Shown here in pieces: positions 17,136-26,788 of a stretch of DNA of 64,000 bases. The position numbers and the translations under genes were made by a program. The notes below the pieces were generated by a model, which was given only the letters and a program-made list of their open reading frames with translations, was not told the DNA's origin and ran no database searches. The DNA is from UBA6522 sp965262365 (GTDB taxonomy: Bacteria; Pseudomonadota; Gammaproteobacteria; Steroidobacterales; Rariloculaceae), in NCBI GenBank assembly GCA_965262365.1, contig OZ253541.1, positions 1,054,001 to 1,118,000 on the forward strand. Reading direction: 5' to 3'. Position 1 is the first letter of the stretch; each line of letters opens with the position of its first letter.

Positions 17136-19366
17136 TGAACGGATCCGGAACAAGGTCGGGCGATTCCCTGCTCACGCGGCGCGAGGTTATGGTGGGCGCG
17201 GCGGGACTGACGTTTTCGATTATTGGCTGTCAGCGCCAGACGGTCGTCCGGCAGCCGGTTGACGCCGATGCGGCGGGTGCGGCGGCGACACGGTTTTCTC
17301 CCTGGGTCAGCATCAACGGTGAGGGTACCGTGACGATCGCCTCGCCGGCCGTCGAAATGGGCCAGGGCTCCCTGACATCGCTGCCATTGATCCTCGCCGA
17401 GGAACTGGACGCCGACTGGGACCGGGTCGAGATCGTGCGGGCGCCGCCCATCGATGCCGTGTACGGTAATCCGGAGTTCGACGGCCAGATGTACACCGCG
17501 GGCAGTGCCGCCGTCGCCGGGTATTACGATTCGTTACGACTGTTCGGCGCCCAGGTGCGGCGCGTGCTGCTGGAAAACGCCGCACGGCACTGGAGCGTGC
17601 CTGTCGAGGAGCTCTCGACCGAACCGAATACCGTCGTTCACGCTTCCACCGGCCGGCGCATCGACTACGGCGCCATCGCGGCGTTCGCCGAGATTCCCCG
17701 GGTTGCGCCCGAAATCGGGGAAGCGGACCTGAAGGACCCCTCGGAATTCCGGCTGATCGGAAACGACGTGATGCGCGTGGAACTCCCGGGCAAAGTCGAC
17801 GGCACTGCGCAATACAGCATCGACGTACGCCCGCCCGGGCTCGTCTATGGCGCGGTATTGCAAACGCCCGTTCCAGGTGGGACACCGGAAACCATCGTGT
17901 CTTCAGGGGCGATGGAGATCGATGGCGTGCTGGCGGTCGAGGCGCTGCCCCACGGTGTCGGCGTGCTGGCCGAGACGCCGTGGGCGGCCTTCCAGGGAAA
18001 GGCGGCGTTGAACGTGGAATGGTCGAATCGGGACCCTGCGCAATCCTTCAACAGCGAGCGGGCGATGGAGGACTTCGTCGCGGCCGTTCGCGGCCCTACC
18101 CCGGGTGCTGCGCCGTGGGACAGCGAGGGCGATGTCGAGGGCGCGCTTCAGAACGCCGCCAGGGTGTACGAGAGGGAGTACAGGAGCGACTTCGCCTACC
18201 ATGCGCAGATGGAGCCGCTCAATGCCGTCGCCGCCGTGTCGGGCGACGGCGAATCCTGCGAGATCTGGGTGGGCACTCAGAGTCAGACCATGGCCGTGGC
18301 CGCGACCGCGCAGGCGCTGGGCATCGCGCCCGATCGGGTCACGCTGCACGACATGCTGCTCGGCGGCGGTTTCGGAAGGCGAGGGGCGACCGACCAGGCC
18401 TTTCTGCTGGATGCGGTATTGCTGTCGGAGAGAATTCGCCGCCCCGTGAAGGTCACGTGGACCCGGGAAGACGACGTCCGGGCCGGCCGTTTCCATCCCA
18501 TGAGCGCTAGTTTCGTCCGCGCGGGCCTGGACGCCGGTGGGCGGATCACCGCAATCCATCACCGAAGGGCATCGGACCTGGTCGAGAAGGAGCAGGATCC
18601 GGTGGGTTTCGCAGAAGGGGACGGCCACGACGTGATCAGCATGGAGGGAAGCGAGATCGAGACTTACTCCATTCCCAACCGGCTGGCCGAGCACGTGCCC
18701 CAGACCAGTGGCATGCGGACGCTCCCGCTGCGCGGCATCGGTTTCGTGCACAACAAGTTCGTCACCGAGTCGCTGATCGATGAAATCGCGGTCGACGCGG
18801 GCCGGGATCCCGTGGAATTCCGGCTCGATCTGCTGCGCGATCAGCCGAGAGCCAGGAAGGTGATCGAGACCGTCGCCGATCGCTCGGGCTGGGGGACGCC
18901 CCCCGGGGGACATGGGCTGGGGATCGCGTATCTCGATTACGAGGACACGCAGATCGCCGGCGTCGTTGACGTTTCGGTGGCCGGCCAGACCGGCGCGATC
19001 ACGGTGCACAATGTCTGGCTGGCGATCGACTGCGGCGTCGCAGTGCAACCCGACAACATCATCGCCCAACAGATGGGATGCGCCGTGTACGGATTGGGTC
19101 TGGCGCTGAGCGAGTCGATCTCGATGGACGAAGGCGTTGTCGAACAGTCCAACTTTCACGACTACCTGATTCCCAGAATGTGGGATATCCCGAACATCGA
19201 GATTGAGCTCGTTCGCACGCCGAATCCGCCCACCGGAGCCGGACAAATGGCCACGCCCATAATGGCGCCGGCCATTTCCAATGCGGTAGCGGCGGCCACT
19301 TCGGTTCGGCTGCGTCATATGCCAATGACGAGTTCTCGTGTGCTGCTGGCAATCCGCGCCAGCTAA
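17132..19366 (+). CDS. Isoquinoline-1-oxidoreductase-like molybdopterin-binding subunit, Tat-exported
   Basis: The product is 744 aa from ATG 17132 (GGGAGG upstream). It begins with a Tat-like signal (LLTRREVMVGAAGLTF), then the substrate and molybdopterin domains of the IorB/aldehyde-oxidase type. Typical segments are 'EMGQGSLTSLPLILAEELDA', 'LGGGFGRRGATDQ' (Mo-cofactor loop) and 'NPPTGAGQMATP'. The active-site Glu region near the C-terminus reads 'GAGQ.....APAISNAV', slightly different from 'GEP..P..PAI'. With the 2Fe-2S subunit it would hydroxylate an N-heterocycle or aldehyde in the periplasm. No cytochrome c or chaperone gene follows, so the electron acceptor is not evident. The substrate is unknown. 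Confidence 0.85.
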   Translation: MMNGSGTRSGDSLLTRREVMVGAAGLTFSIIGCQRQTVVRQPVDADAAGAAATRFSPWVSINGEGTVTIASPAVEMGQGSLTSLPLILAEELDADWDRVEIVRAPPIDAVYGNPEFDGQMYTAGSAAVAGYYDSLRLFGAQVRRVLLENAARHWSVPVEELSTEPNTVVHASTGRRIDYGAIAAFAEIPRVAPEIGEADLKDPSEFRLIGNDVMRVELPGKVDGTAQYSIDVRPPGLVYGAVLQTPVPGGTPETIVSSGAMEIDGVLAVEALPHGVGVLAETPWAAFQGKAALNVEWSNRDPAQSFNSERAMEDFVAAVRGPTPGAAPWDSEGDVEGALQNAARVYEREYRSDFAYHAQMEPLNAVAAVSGDGESCEIWVGTQSQTMAVAATAQALGIAPDRVTLHDMLLGGGFGRRGATDQAFLLDAVLLSERIRRPVKVTWTREDDVRAGRFHPMSASFVRAGLDAGGRITAIHHRRASDLVEKEQDPVGFAEGDGHDVISMEGSEIETYSIPNRLAEHVPQTSGMRTLPLRGIGFVHNKFVTESLIDEIAVDAGRDPVEFRLDLLRDQPRARKVIETVADRSGWGTPPGGHGLGIAYLDYEDTQIAGVVDVSVAGQTGAITVHNVWLAIDCGVAVQPDNIIAQQMGCAVYGLGLALSESISMDEGVVEQSNFHDYLIPRMWDIPNIEIELVRTPNPPTGAGQMATPIMAPAISNAVAAATSVRLRHMPMTSSRVLLAIRAS

Positions 19367-19721
19367 GACAAGAGGCTGTCTCCGTACCCCGTAGGTAGTG
19401 TCGAGCGGTTTTGTTCGGGGTGGGCGCGACGTCTTTGGTTTGTCGCATGGATAATCTTGACCTCGACATTCGCTGCCAGAATCAAGCGATTCCAGTCAAC
19501 GAGTTGGAAAAATGGGGTGCAACCCTACGCATCCCCGGTCGCCTGCGTTACAGCAAGCCTCTCCGCACGCAAGCGCGGACTTCTCGGGCAACTGACCTGA
19601 GCATTTCGGGGCGTTTGAAGAGTCTACGACGATCCGACGTTTGCTACGCTCGTAGGGACGCTGAAAGGCGACCTATTCGGCTGCAGCGCACAGGCATGGG
19701 GGATCATCCGCATGCATTTCG
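19367..19721. other. Intergenic stretch after the molybdenum-enzyme operon
   Basis: About 350 bases with no credible gene on either strand. It ends in a strong terminator hairpin. Confidence 0.4.
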
Positions 19722-19761
19722 AAAAAGGGAACCTCTTCGGTGCGAACGAGGACCCTTTTTT
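19722..19761. terminator. Bidirectional Rho-independent terminator
   Basis: AAAAAGGG..CCTC, then a ~12-nt loop, then GAGG.CCCTTTTTT. The stem is flanked by A and T runs, so it can work on both strands. It lies between the plus-strand molybdenum-enzyme operon and the 3' end of the minus-strand TonB receptor at 19794. Confidence 0.85.
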
Positions 19762-19793
19762 CGTGCGTTCTTGCCCGTTGGAGGCCGGTCTGC

Positions 19794-22457
19794 TCAGAAG
19801 CGTGTCACAAACTCCAGGCCCCATCGGGCGGGTGGCTCATATCGAACGACGTAGGTTCCGGAGGGATCTTCGGTCTTGCAGTCTGCAAGATACCGCTCAT
19901 CGGTGATATTGCGACCGTACAGCGCCGCTTCCCATCGATCGCCCGGCGACAGATACGTGATTCTTGTCCGGAGCTTCGAATAGGAATCCTGACTGCAGAA
20001 CGATGGAGGAGCACCCCGACTGATTCCGTCGAGGAATTCGTAGTTGTCCTGTGCGTAAACGCCGAATTGAGGCGTCAGCAGTGCGCCGTTCCCCAGTACG
20101 AACGTGTGCCCCAGCGAAACGTTCACCGTCCACTCGGGCGACCGGTGAGCAATACCCAAGTCGCTCAAATCGAGCGGCGGGGCCGTGGCCGGATCGTCCG
20201 CTTCCACATCAGGCACCAGATATTCGTTGTATTCGTTCTTGAGATAACTCGCGTCTACGGTCAGAAAACCGCCCTCCCACGGGCTTGATCGCAGTTCCAT
20301 TTCCAGACCTCGAACATCCACCGAACTGGCGTTCGTGATCAGGTCGATCTCGCCTTCGACTGCATTCGGATCGGAATTGGCGATTTCCAGTTCCTCCTGT
20401 TTGCCCGAATAGTCCATGAAAAAGGCCGACGCCGCGATACGGACGCGACCATCGGCGATCGTTCCTTTGAAGCCGACCTCGTAGTTATTCACCGATTCCG
20501 GACCGAACACCACGAGAGGCTCCAGGAACGGGTCGCCGTCGGCCCGAAATTCATCGTTGAACCCTCCGGTCAGGTACCCTTCGGAGTACAGGAAATAGAC
20601 CATGCTGTTTCCATCGGCTAGGTCGTGATTGAGACTGACCATTGGCGTGAATTCTTCGAACGTACCGGAGTTGGAGTTGAAGTTTCCCTCTTCGAACACG
20701 CTTTCTTCATTGATTATCGGGGTCCCCATGCAGCCGTGCCGCGGATTGACGATGGCGCAGGCAAATGGAACCTCCAGAATCCTGAATTCGCGATCGTCCT
20801 GCGTCCGTCGCGCCCCAAAGTCGACGGTCCAGTTGCTTGCCAGAACATAAGTCAGATGCCCGAAGAGTGCGGTCGAGGTGTCGGTTCCGGTGCTTGACCT
20901 TATCCGGGCCGGCCTGCCCGTGGACGACCTTTTCTCGAAAGCGGTCGACCATTCGCCCTGGTCGCACCGGACATCCGGGTTGGCCGACCGATTGGAAAGA
21001 AACTCGTTCTGGAACAGGTCCCAGCAGCGCCCGGTGCCCTGTCCGTGGCGATTCCAGAAATAGTAGGCGCCCAGCAGAAACGTCAATTGGTCATTCGCGG
21101 TCGCGTCGAAAAGCAATTCCAAGCTGCGATTCGTGTCCCGGATGCTGGTGGGTCCGACTGTATGCTGATTCTTTATGTCGAACGGCGAATTATCAAGGTC
21201 CACCGAGTAGTTGTAGTCGCTTTCGCGCCAGGATGCGTTGATCTTCATTTCCGCGCCTTCGAGTGCGCCCAACGTTTCCCCGGCGTCCCAGGCCACGGCC
21301 AGAAACGCCGCCTGGTCATCCGCATCGGTGAATTCTTCCCGCTCGTCCGACGTCACGAAATCACCCATATTGGTGTCGGTGATGCACTCTTTCCAAAAAT
21401 CAATAGTGGCGCCCGGATACAACAGTTCCTCGGGGCCGCCGACGACCGCCACGATGCCCGGCGCAAGTTCGAGCGGTTCGGGGTCTGGACCCCCGAAATT
21501 GTCCGGGCCCACACCGTCGTCGTCCGAGTACACCGGCCCGTCCCAGATCTGCGGAGGATGCAGCGCCAAAACCGCCGGGTCGTCGGCCGCCAGATAGGGC
21601 TCCCCATCCTCCATGCCGGCGGGGAACTTGTTGGCGAGCGCATCGACCAGGGTCTGCGCGGGCCTGACGCGGCAGGACGATGGATTCTGCCCGTCCCGTC
21701 GCTGTCCGCCGCTCACCGTGAAGTCGACCGTCAGGTTGTCGTTCGGGGCGTAACGTAATGCACCGCGAAACGATTGCGTGTCGGTCCAGTCCACCTGTCG
21801 GTTCAGGAACCGGTTGTGAACCCAGCCGTCCGATTGCTCGGAGGCGAACGTGAATCGGCCATACAGGTTGTCCGCTAGAGGCACATTGACCATGCCGCGT
21901 AATTCGCGGGCTCCGTAGTCGCCTGCCCGCAGCGAGACTTCGGCCTCGAACTCTTCGCGAGGTTTTGTCGTGATGATGTTGACCGCGCCGCCCGTGACGT
22001 TCTTGCCGAAAAGCGTGCCCTGCGGACCTCGCAAGACTTCGATTCGCTCGATGTCGATCGTGTTCATGTCCGTGTTGAATTGGCTGGCCAGGTAGTGGCC
22101 ATCGATGTACATGCCTGCGCCGGCCACCGTCGTGGAGCCCTGAGGACCGCCGCTGCCGATGCCCCGGACGAAGATTTCATGCCGCCCCCGCTGATCCGAC
22201 TCCGAGAGGCTCAGATTCGCCGCGAAGTCGGAAATGTCCAGGGTGTTGTAGACCCCCTGAGCCCGCAAGGCTTCTCCTGATAATGCCACGACGGACATCG
22301 GCAGGTCCTCGAGATTTTCCTCGCGTCGGCGTGCCGTGACGACAACCTCCTCAAGCAGCGATTCCGCAGCGGTTTGCGCCGCTGCGCGGTCCGGCCCGGA
22401 CAACAGTGCCGCAGGCGCAAGAACCGTCAACGTCAAGAGATAGATTCGAACATTCAT
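19794..22457 (-). CDS. TonB-dependent outer-membrane receptor
   Basis: The product is 887 aa from ATG 22457, which has GGAGGA 5-8 bases upstream (a 34-codon longer frame is less likely). It has a signal peptide ending AAAQ and a TonB-box-like region before 'EEVVVTARRREENLEDLPMS', where the plug begins. The plug contains 'GIGSGGPQGSTTVAGAGMYI' and 'ERIEVLRGPQGTLFGKN', typical of plug domains. The 22-strand barrel ends in 'LEFVTRF', the terminal Phe used by the BAM complex. It is an iron-siderophore-like (PF00593/PF07715) receptor, but the ligand is unknown. It is followed by a bidirectional terminator and stands apart from the three receptors at 38-50 kb, to which it is only distantly similar. 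Confidence 0.92.
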   Translation of the reverse strand: MNVRIYLLTLTVLAPAALLSGPDRAAAQTAAESLLEEVVVTARRREENLEDLPMSVVALSGEALRAQGVYNTLDISDFAANLSLSESDQRGRHEIFVRGIGSGGPQGSTTVAGAGMYIDGHYLASQFNTDMNTIDIERIEVLRGPQGTLFGKNVTGGAVNIITTKPREEFEAEVSLRAGDYGARELRGMVNVPLADNLYGRFTFASEQSDGWVHNRFLNRQVDWTDTQSFRGALRYAPNDNLTVDFTVSGGQRRDGQNPSSCRVRPAQTLVDALANKFPAGMEDGEPYLAADDPAVLALHPPQIWDGPVYSDDDGVGPDNFGGPDPEPLELAPGIVAVVGGPEELLYPGATIDFWKECITDTNMGDFVTSDEREEFTDADDQAAFLAVAWDAGETLGALEGAEMKINASWRESDYNYSVDLDNSPFDIKNQHTVGPTSIRDTNRSLELLFDATANDQLTFLLGAYYFWNRHGQGTGRCWDLFQNEFLSNRSANPDVRCDQGEWSTAFEKRSSTGRPARIRSSTGTDTSTALFGHLTYVLASNWTVDFGARRTQDDREFRILEVPFACAIVNPRHGCMGTPIINEESVFEEGNFNSNSGTFEEFTPMVSLNHDLADGNSMVYFLYSEGYLTGGFNDEFRADGDPFLEPLVVFGPESVNNYEVGFKGTIADGRVRIAASAFFMDYSGKQEELEIANSDPNAVEGEIDLITNASSVDVRGLEMELRSSPWEGGFLTVDASYLKNEYNEYLVPDVEADDPATAPPLDLSDLGIAHRSPEWTVNVSLGHTFVLGNGALLTPQFGVYAQDNYEFLDGISRGAPPSFCSQDSYSKLRTRITYLSPGDRWEAALYGRNITDERYLADCKTEDPSGTYVVRYEPPARWGLEFVTRF

Positions 22458-22915
22458 GATGCTTCCTCCCCGCATCCCCATACTTCCCAAAATGACAAAT
22501 GTCAGTCCAGTGGCAATCGCGTGCCGCGCGCACTGCGGAGTCCGCCCACTGGCTCCCAACCCGATTCACGTACCAGTCCGCCGACCCATTGAAAATGCCG
22601 CTCTGACTGGCCGATCGATGTCGCACCGATGTGTGGCTCCTGTTAAACATGCGGTCGTTGCTGACCCCCGGGCGTGTGACCTGTGCTTCGTCCCATGAAA
22701 TAATTCATGGTCGGCAAACGCGTTAGTCCTTGTGGCTCAAGTAAATGCCCCCCCAAGGACAATGTCTGGGGCGCGTCCATTGGCGAATCGGATCATGCGT
22801 GGGCCACAGCCTTTCCGGGCCTCGTCACCGTGGTGGCACAAGACGCCCTCGGACCTGGACCGTGCCCCACCTCTATCGAATTTGCGTGACGCCGGAGATT
22901 CGCACAGATGGGTTG
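22458..22915. other. Intergenic stretch upstream of the TonB receptor
   Basis: About 460 bases without a supported gene. It should contain the receptor promoter on the minus strand. No recognisable operator is seen. Confidence 0.4.
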
Positions 22916-23317
22916 TCACGGATTCGCTTCGCCTTCGTCTTCGACGTATACGAAACCGTCAGCCGGACGCTCGATCCTGCGAACGTAAAGATTCTCGGAC
23001 TGGCGTCTTGACGGCATACCGGCCACGATCAATTCATCGCCGGGCTGAAGCGTGGACCGGGAAAACCCATCTTCAATCAGCTCCCAACGATCATCCAACA
23101 GAAGTCGCCATTCCCTCGTCGTACCGTCGCTTTCATCCACGTCGGCGATCACGTACGCGTGCGGATTGATGAAGCGGAATTCCTTGACGACGGCCTCAAT
23201 GGTGATGTACTCCTCTGCGCTAAAATCCGAAACGATCGCGTGATGCGCCATCGCGGGTCCGGAAAGCGATCCGAGGCCCACGAAAAAGCTGGCTGTTCTG
23301 AAGCGGTTCGTTATCAC
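22916..23317 (-). CDS. DUF6152 exported protein
   Basis: The protein of about 133 aa starts at GTG 23317 with GGAGAA upstream (an ATG-less longer frame begins at 23365). The signal peptide ends 'SGPAMA' and the mature protein begins HHAIVSDF. It carries the family's 'YITIEAVVKEFRFINPHAY' strand with the invariant NPH and 'LQPGDELIVAGMPSRRQSEN'. DUF6152 proteins are small periplasmic OB-like domains of unknown function. This copy is a close paralogue of that at 34811-35221 (same C-terminal ERPADGF.Y.EDEGE). It is divergent from the amidohydrolase-like gene on the plus strand. Confidence 0.85.
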   Translation of the reverse strand: MITNRFRTASFFVGLGSLSGPAMAHHAIVSDFSAEEYITIEAVVKEFRFINPHAYVIADVDESDGTTREWRLLLDDRWELIEDGFSRSTLQPGDELIVAGMPSRRQSENLYVRRIERPADGFVYVEDEGEANP

Positions 23318-23592
23318 CGGACGTTCTCCACCTGCAATGTGTCGAAAGTATCCCGCACCGCGCATTACCGGAGACTTGCGGGAACCTTACGAAATCCTTA
23401 CGGCGGCATTAAAAGCTACTGCCAACCCCTGCAGGCCGGCACACTGCTCGGATGCGTGCCAGACTCCCCTGTTTATCGAGCGGACAGATCGTAATGTTTC
23501 GGTAATGGGCCGGTAATGTTGAACTTGGCCCGCGCGACTAGAATATTGCCTCGTGCCCTCCAGCAGTCGTGGCGCGCAACAGGATGGTGACG

Positions 23593-24756
23593 ATGAGATT
23601 TTTGACCCACTGGAGCTTGTTAGCGCTCTGGAGCTTCGGATGCGTTCAGAGCGTCGGCGCTCAGGATCTTGCGGTGCGCAACGCGCGAGTGATTGTCGGG
23701 ACAGGCGAAGTCATTGAGCGCGGCACGATCCTGATTCGCAGAGGAAGGATAGCCTCGGTCTTTGCCGCCGCGGCGGACAGCTCGGAAGTACCCGTCCTGG
23801 ACGCTGGCGGGCTGACCGCGATACCCGGGTTGATCGACGCCAACCGCCAGATGATTCAGGGCGAGCCGGCGGAATGGATGGCGCAGGCGTCGGACCGGAT
23901 GCGGGCGTATATTGAAGCGGGATTCACGACGGTGTTGTCGGCAGGCGATCCCCTTGAGCATGTGCTGGAACTGCGGGACCTGTTGGATGCCCGCGAGATC
24001 GCGGGACCGCGCCTGCTTGTGTCGGGCGCTGTACGCCTCCTGACCGATGCTGGAAGCGCCGCGACCGATCAGGGTATTCGCGAGCGCGTGCGGGCATTGT
24101 CTTTGGAGGGCGCCGATGCGATAGCAGCGGCCATCGTAGCCACCGGCGCCGGCATCGAAATCAATGCGCTGTCCGTGGCGAGAAACGAGGCGGACCGGCA
24201 GGGGCTCTTGACGATCACCCACGTAGGGAGCGTGCAGGACGCGTTCGCCGCGATTGAAGGCGGTAGCGGCTACCTGACACGAACCCCATGGGCTGGCGAA
24301 CTGGACGAAGCGATGGCCATGGCGCTGGTTGAAGAAGGCCGAAGCAACGCCGAGTACGGTCTGGTCATGACATCGGCGTTGGGAGCATCGACATTTGACC
24401 GTGGAGATTCATTCGGGCCAGCAAACGCACGGCGTCTCGTGGACGCGGGGGTCATCTATGGATTCGGCACACACACCGCGTTGCACCCGACCGACGCGCT
24501 GCGTCACGAATTGGCGTTGCTGCAGCAGGTCTTCTCCAACGCGGAAATTCTGGACATGCTAACCAGATCGGGCGCGTTTGCCGTGCGCCGGGACGATGCC
24601 CTGGGCACACTGGAGCCAGGCAAGATCGCGGATATTGTCCTGCTGGACGGCAATCCCCTGGCCGATCACCAAGCGCTCTCGAACGTGAAAGTTGTCGTCA
24701 AGACGGGGCGAATACTTCGTAAGCGGTGCCCCTACACCATCTGGCTTTCAGCGTGA
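23593..24756 (+). CDS. Amidohydrolase-like exported protein lacking metal-binding histidines; C-terminus replaced by IS66
   Basis: The product is 387 aa from ATG 23593 (a start at 23569 adds eight residues). It has a signal peptide (FGC.QSVGAQ). It shows the amidohydrolase composite fold: an N-terminal beta-sandwich ('GTILIRRGRIASV'), 'AIPGLIDANRQM' where active enzymes have PGxxDxHxH, a central 'TITHVGSV' and the C-terminal 'LGTLEPGKIADIVLLDGNPL'. The HxH ligands are Asn84 and Gln86, and the usual late GTD is GTH, so catalysis by the normal mechanism is unlikely. IS66 entered at 24719. The original end (beyond the second target duplication at 27275) would read RILLDER-stop, now RKRCPYTIWLSA. 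Confidence 0.8.
   Translation: MRFLTHWSLLALWSFGCVQSVGAQDLAVRNARVIVGTGEVIERGTILIRRGRIASVFAAAADSSEVPVLDAGGLTAIPGLIDANRQMIQGEPAEWMAQASDRMRAYIEAGFTTVLSAGDPLEHVLELRDLLDAREIAGPRLLVSGAVRLLTDAGSAATDQGIRERVRALSLEGADAIAAAIVATGAGIEINALSVARNEADRQGLLTITHVGSVQDAFAAIEGGSGYLTRTPWAGELDEAMAMALVEEGRSNAEYGLVMTSALGASTFDRGDSFGPANARRLVDAGVIYGFGTHTALHPTDALRHELALLQQVFSNAEILDMLTRSGAFAVRRDDALGTLEPGKIADIVLLDGNPLADHQALSNVKVVVKTGRILRKRCPYTIWLSA
24711..24718 (+). repeat. IS66 target-site duplication, left copy
   Basis: AATACTTC immediately before the IS66 left terminus. It is identical to 27275-27282. Confidence 0.95.
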
Positions 24757-26343
24757 GATTGGCGTAAAGACCCAGGGCAGCAGCTGATCGATCTCGGAGG
24801 CCGGATGGCCATTGGCGATGGCTTCGAGCGTCGCCTTGAGATAGGCATGCGGGTTGACCCCGTTCATTTTCGCCGTTTCGATCAGACTAGCGATGCGGGC
24901 CCAGGCCGCCGCACCCTCATCGTGGCCGGCGAACAACGCGTTCTTGCGGTTCAGCGCCAGCGGGCGGATCGTGTTCTCGACCACGTTGGAATCCATCTCC
25001 ACGCGGCCGTCGGTGAGGAACACCTGAAGTCCTTCCCAGTGATTGCCGATGTAGGCCAGCTTCTCGCCCAGGCGCGACTTCGCCGAGACGCGGGCGCGTT
25101 GCCGCTTCAGCCACGCCCCGAACTCCTTGACCCGCGGCGCGGTGCGCGCCTTGCGAACGGCCAGGCGCACCTCGGCGGGTTCGCCCCGGATCTGCTTCTC
25201 GATGGCGTACATCGCCGCGATGCGGCGCAAGCCCTCCGCGGCGACCTCCGAGCGGTGGCTGTCGTGGATCTCGCACAGCTTGCGCCTGGCGTGCACCCAA
25301 CAGTTCGCCCGGGTCACCCCCTTGCCGGGCGCGGCCACCGCGTTGTAGCCGGCGTAGCCGTCCACCTGCAGGATGCCGGTAAAACCCTCAAGGAAACGCG
25401 TGGCATGAACCCCGCCGCGACCGGGCGCATAGAAGAACACCACGCCGGGCGGGTCCGGACCGGCCCAGGGGCGCTCGTCGCGGGCCAGCGCCCACAGATA
25501 CCCCGTCTTGGTCTTGCCCCGCCCCGGGTCCAGCACCGGCGCGCGCGTCTCATCCATGAACAACTGCCCCGACTGCTTCAGATGCCAGGCCAGCCGATCC
25601 ACCACCGGAGTCAGATGAAACGACGCCTTGCCCACCCAGCCGGCGAGCGTGGAGCGGTGCAACTCCACGCCCGAGCGGGCGTAGATCTGCGATTGGCGAT
25701 ACAAAGGTAAGTGATCGCCGTACTTGGCGATCAGCACCTGCGCCAGCGCCCCCTCGGTCGGCAAGCCGCCGGTGATGAGGTGCGCCGGCGCCGGCGCCTG
25801 GATCACGCCGGCCTCGCAGGTGCGGCAGGCGTACTTCGGGCGCACCGTGACGATGACCCGAAGCTGCGCCGGCACGATGTCCAGCCGCTCGGTGCGGTCC
25901 TCGCCGATGCGGATCATGTCCCCGCACCCGCAGGGACACTGCGTGCTGTCGGGCTCGATGACCTGTTCGATGCGTTCCAGGCCCCTGGGCAGATGCCCGA
26001 GGTTGCGTCGAGGTGCCCGGCGCTTGGCGGAGGACGGGGTTGTTGAGGTGCCCGGCGCAGCCGCGGCTTCCTCGGCCTCGGCCACCGCGCCTTCCAGATC
26101 CTCGAACGCCAGTTGGCGATCGTCCAGCGGGCGCTTCTCGGACTTCTTGTCGTAGATCGCCCGGCGCAGTTCGTCGATGAGGTGTTCCAGGCGGCGGTTG
26201 GTATCGGTGAGCAAATCCACCCTCGCGCGAAGCTCGTCGTTGGCCGTTTGCTGCGCCTGAAAGGCGGTTTTCTGGCGTTGGAACAGCGCCCGGTGGGCGG
26301 GCGGCAACGCGGTGAGATCGACCGGTTCTGGACGGCTCTGCAT
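24748..26343 (-). CDS. tnpC: IS66-family transposase TnpC
   Basis: The product is 531 aa. It has an N-terminal leucine-rich segment with 'ELRRAIYDKKSEKR', a zinc-binding CPCGCG...CRTCEAG region (about 137-185), and the DDE-type core 'YARSGVELHRSTLAGWVGKA', 'FMDETRAPVLDPGRGKTKTG', 'LQVDGYAGYNAV', ending with the IS66 C-terminal 'PHAYLKATLEAIANGHP'. The length is full for the family. It is separated from tnpB by about 90 bp that hold a terminator-like hairpin. It catalyses cut-and-paste or replicative transposition. Confidence 0.97.
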   Translation of the reverse strand: MQSRPEPVDLTALPPAHRALFQRQKTAFQAQQTANDELRARVDLLTDTNRRLEHLIDELRRAIYDKKSEKRPLDDRQLAFEDLEGAVAEAEEAAAAPGTSTTPSSAKRRAPRRNLGHLPRGLERIEQVIEPDSTQCPCGCGDMIRIGEDRTERLDIVPAQLRVIVTVRPKYACRTCEAGVIQAPAPAHLITGGLPTEGALAQVLIAKYGDHLPLYRQSQIYARSGVELHRSTLAGWVGKASFHLTPVVDRLAWHLKQSGQLFMDETRAPVLDPGRGKTKTGYLWALARDERPWAGPDPPGVVFFYAPGRGGVHATRFLEGFTGILQVDGYAGYNAVAAPGKGVTRANCWVHARRKLCEIHDSHRSEVAAEGLRRIAAMYAIEKQIRGEPAEVRLAVRKARTAPRVKEFGAWLKRQRARVSAKSRLGEKLAYIGNHWEGLQVFLTDGRVEMDSNVVENTIRPLALNRKNALFAGHDEGAAAWARIASLIETAKMNGVNPHAYLKATLEAIANGHPASEIDQLLPWVFTPISR

Positions 26344-26379
26344 GAGTGAATACTACCATATAATCAGGAAGTTATAAAC

Positions 26380-26409
26380 GAAAACCGGCCCGAAAAACGA
26401 GCCGGTCAT
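26380..26409 (-). terminator. Terminator-like hairpin between tnpB and tnpC
   Basis: On the minus strand, GACCGGCTCG, a T-rich loop, then GGGCCGGTTTTCGTTT. The GC stem followed by a T-rich tract upstream of tnpC could limit transposase expression. Confidence 0.5.
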
Positions 26410-26434
26410 CAGGGTTGAACAACCCCTTGGGCAG

Positions 26435-26788
26435 TCACGCCGCCACGCGCGGGCGGCGCACGCGCGGGCTCCACGTCCGGCGCCAGTCCAGACCCTCGAA
26501 CAGCGCCTCGAACTGCGCCCGGGTGAGCCTCATCACCCCGTTGTGGACCGTCGGCCACGCGAACCGGCCCTGCTCCAACCGCTTATACGCCAGCACCAGA
26601 CCGGTGCCGTCCCACCAGAGCACTTTGATCCTGTCGGCTCGCTTGGCTCGGAAGACATAGGCGACCCCCGAATATGGGTCCAGGCCCAGCTCGTTGTGCA
26701 CCGCCGCGGCCAATCCGTCATGGCCCTTGCGAAAGTCCACCGGCTGCGTCGCCACCACGATCCGAGTGCCACCCAACGACACCATCAC
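26435..26788 (-). CDS. tnpB: IS66 family accessory protein TnpB
   Basis: The 117-aa protein has the canonical family sequence: 'TRIVVATQPVDFRKGHDGLA', 'DPYSGVAYVFRAKRADRIKV', 'LWWDGTGLVLAYKRLEQGRF'. It is required for IS66 transposition in the family. The start overlaps the tnpA stop (ATGA). Confidence 0.97.
   Translation of the reverse strand: MMVSLGGTRIVVATQPVDFRKGHDGLAAAVHNELGLDPYSGVAYVFRAKRADRIKVLWWDGTGLVLAYKRLEQGRFAWPTVHNGVMRLTRAQFEALFEGLDWRRTWSPRVRRPRVAA

Noticed and set aside
17903..19318. Long 471-codon open frame on the minus strand opposite the molybdopterin subunit
   Set aside because: It is a high-GC shadow of the gene on the plus strand. It has no ribosome site, no recognisable family, and the plus frame has all expected motifs.
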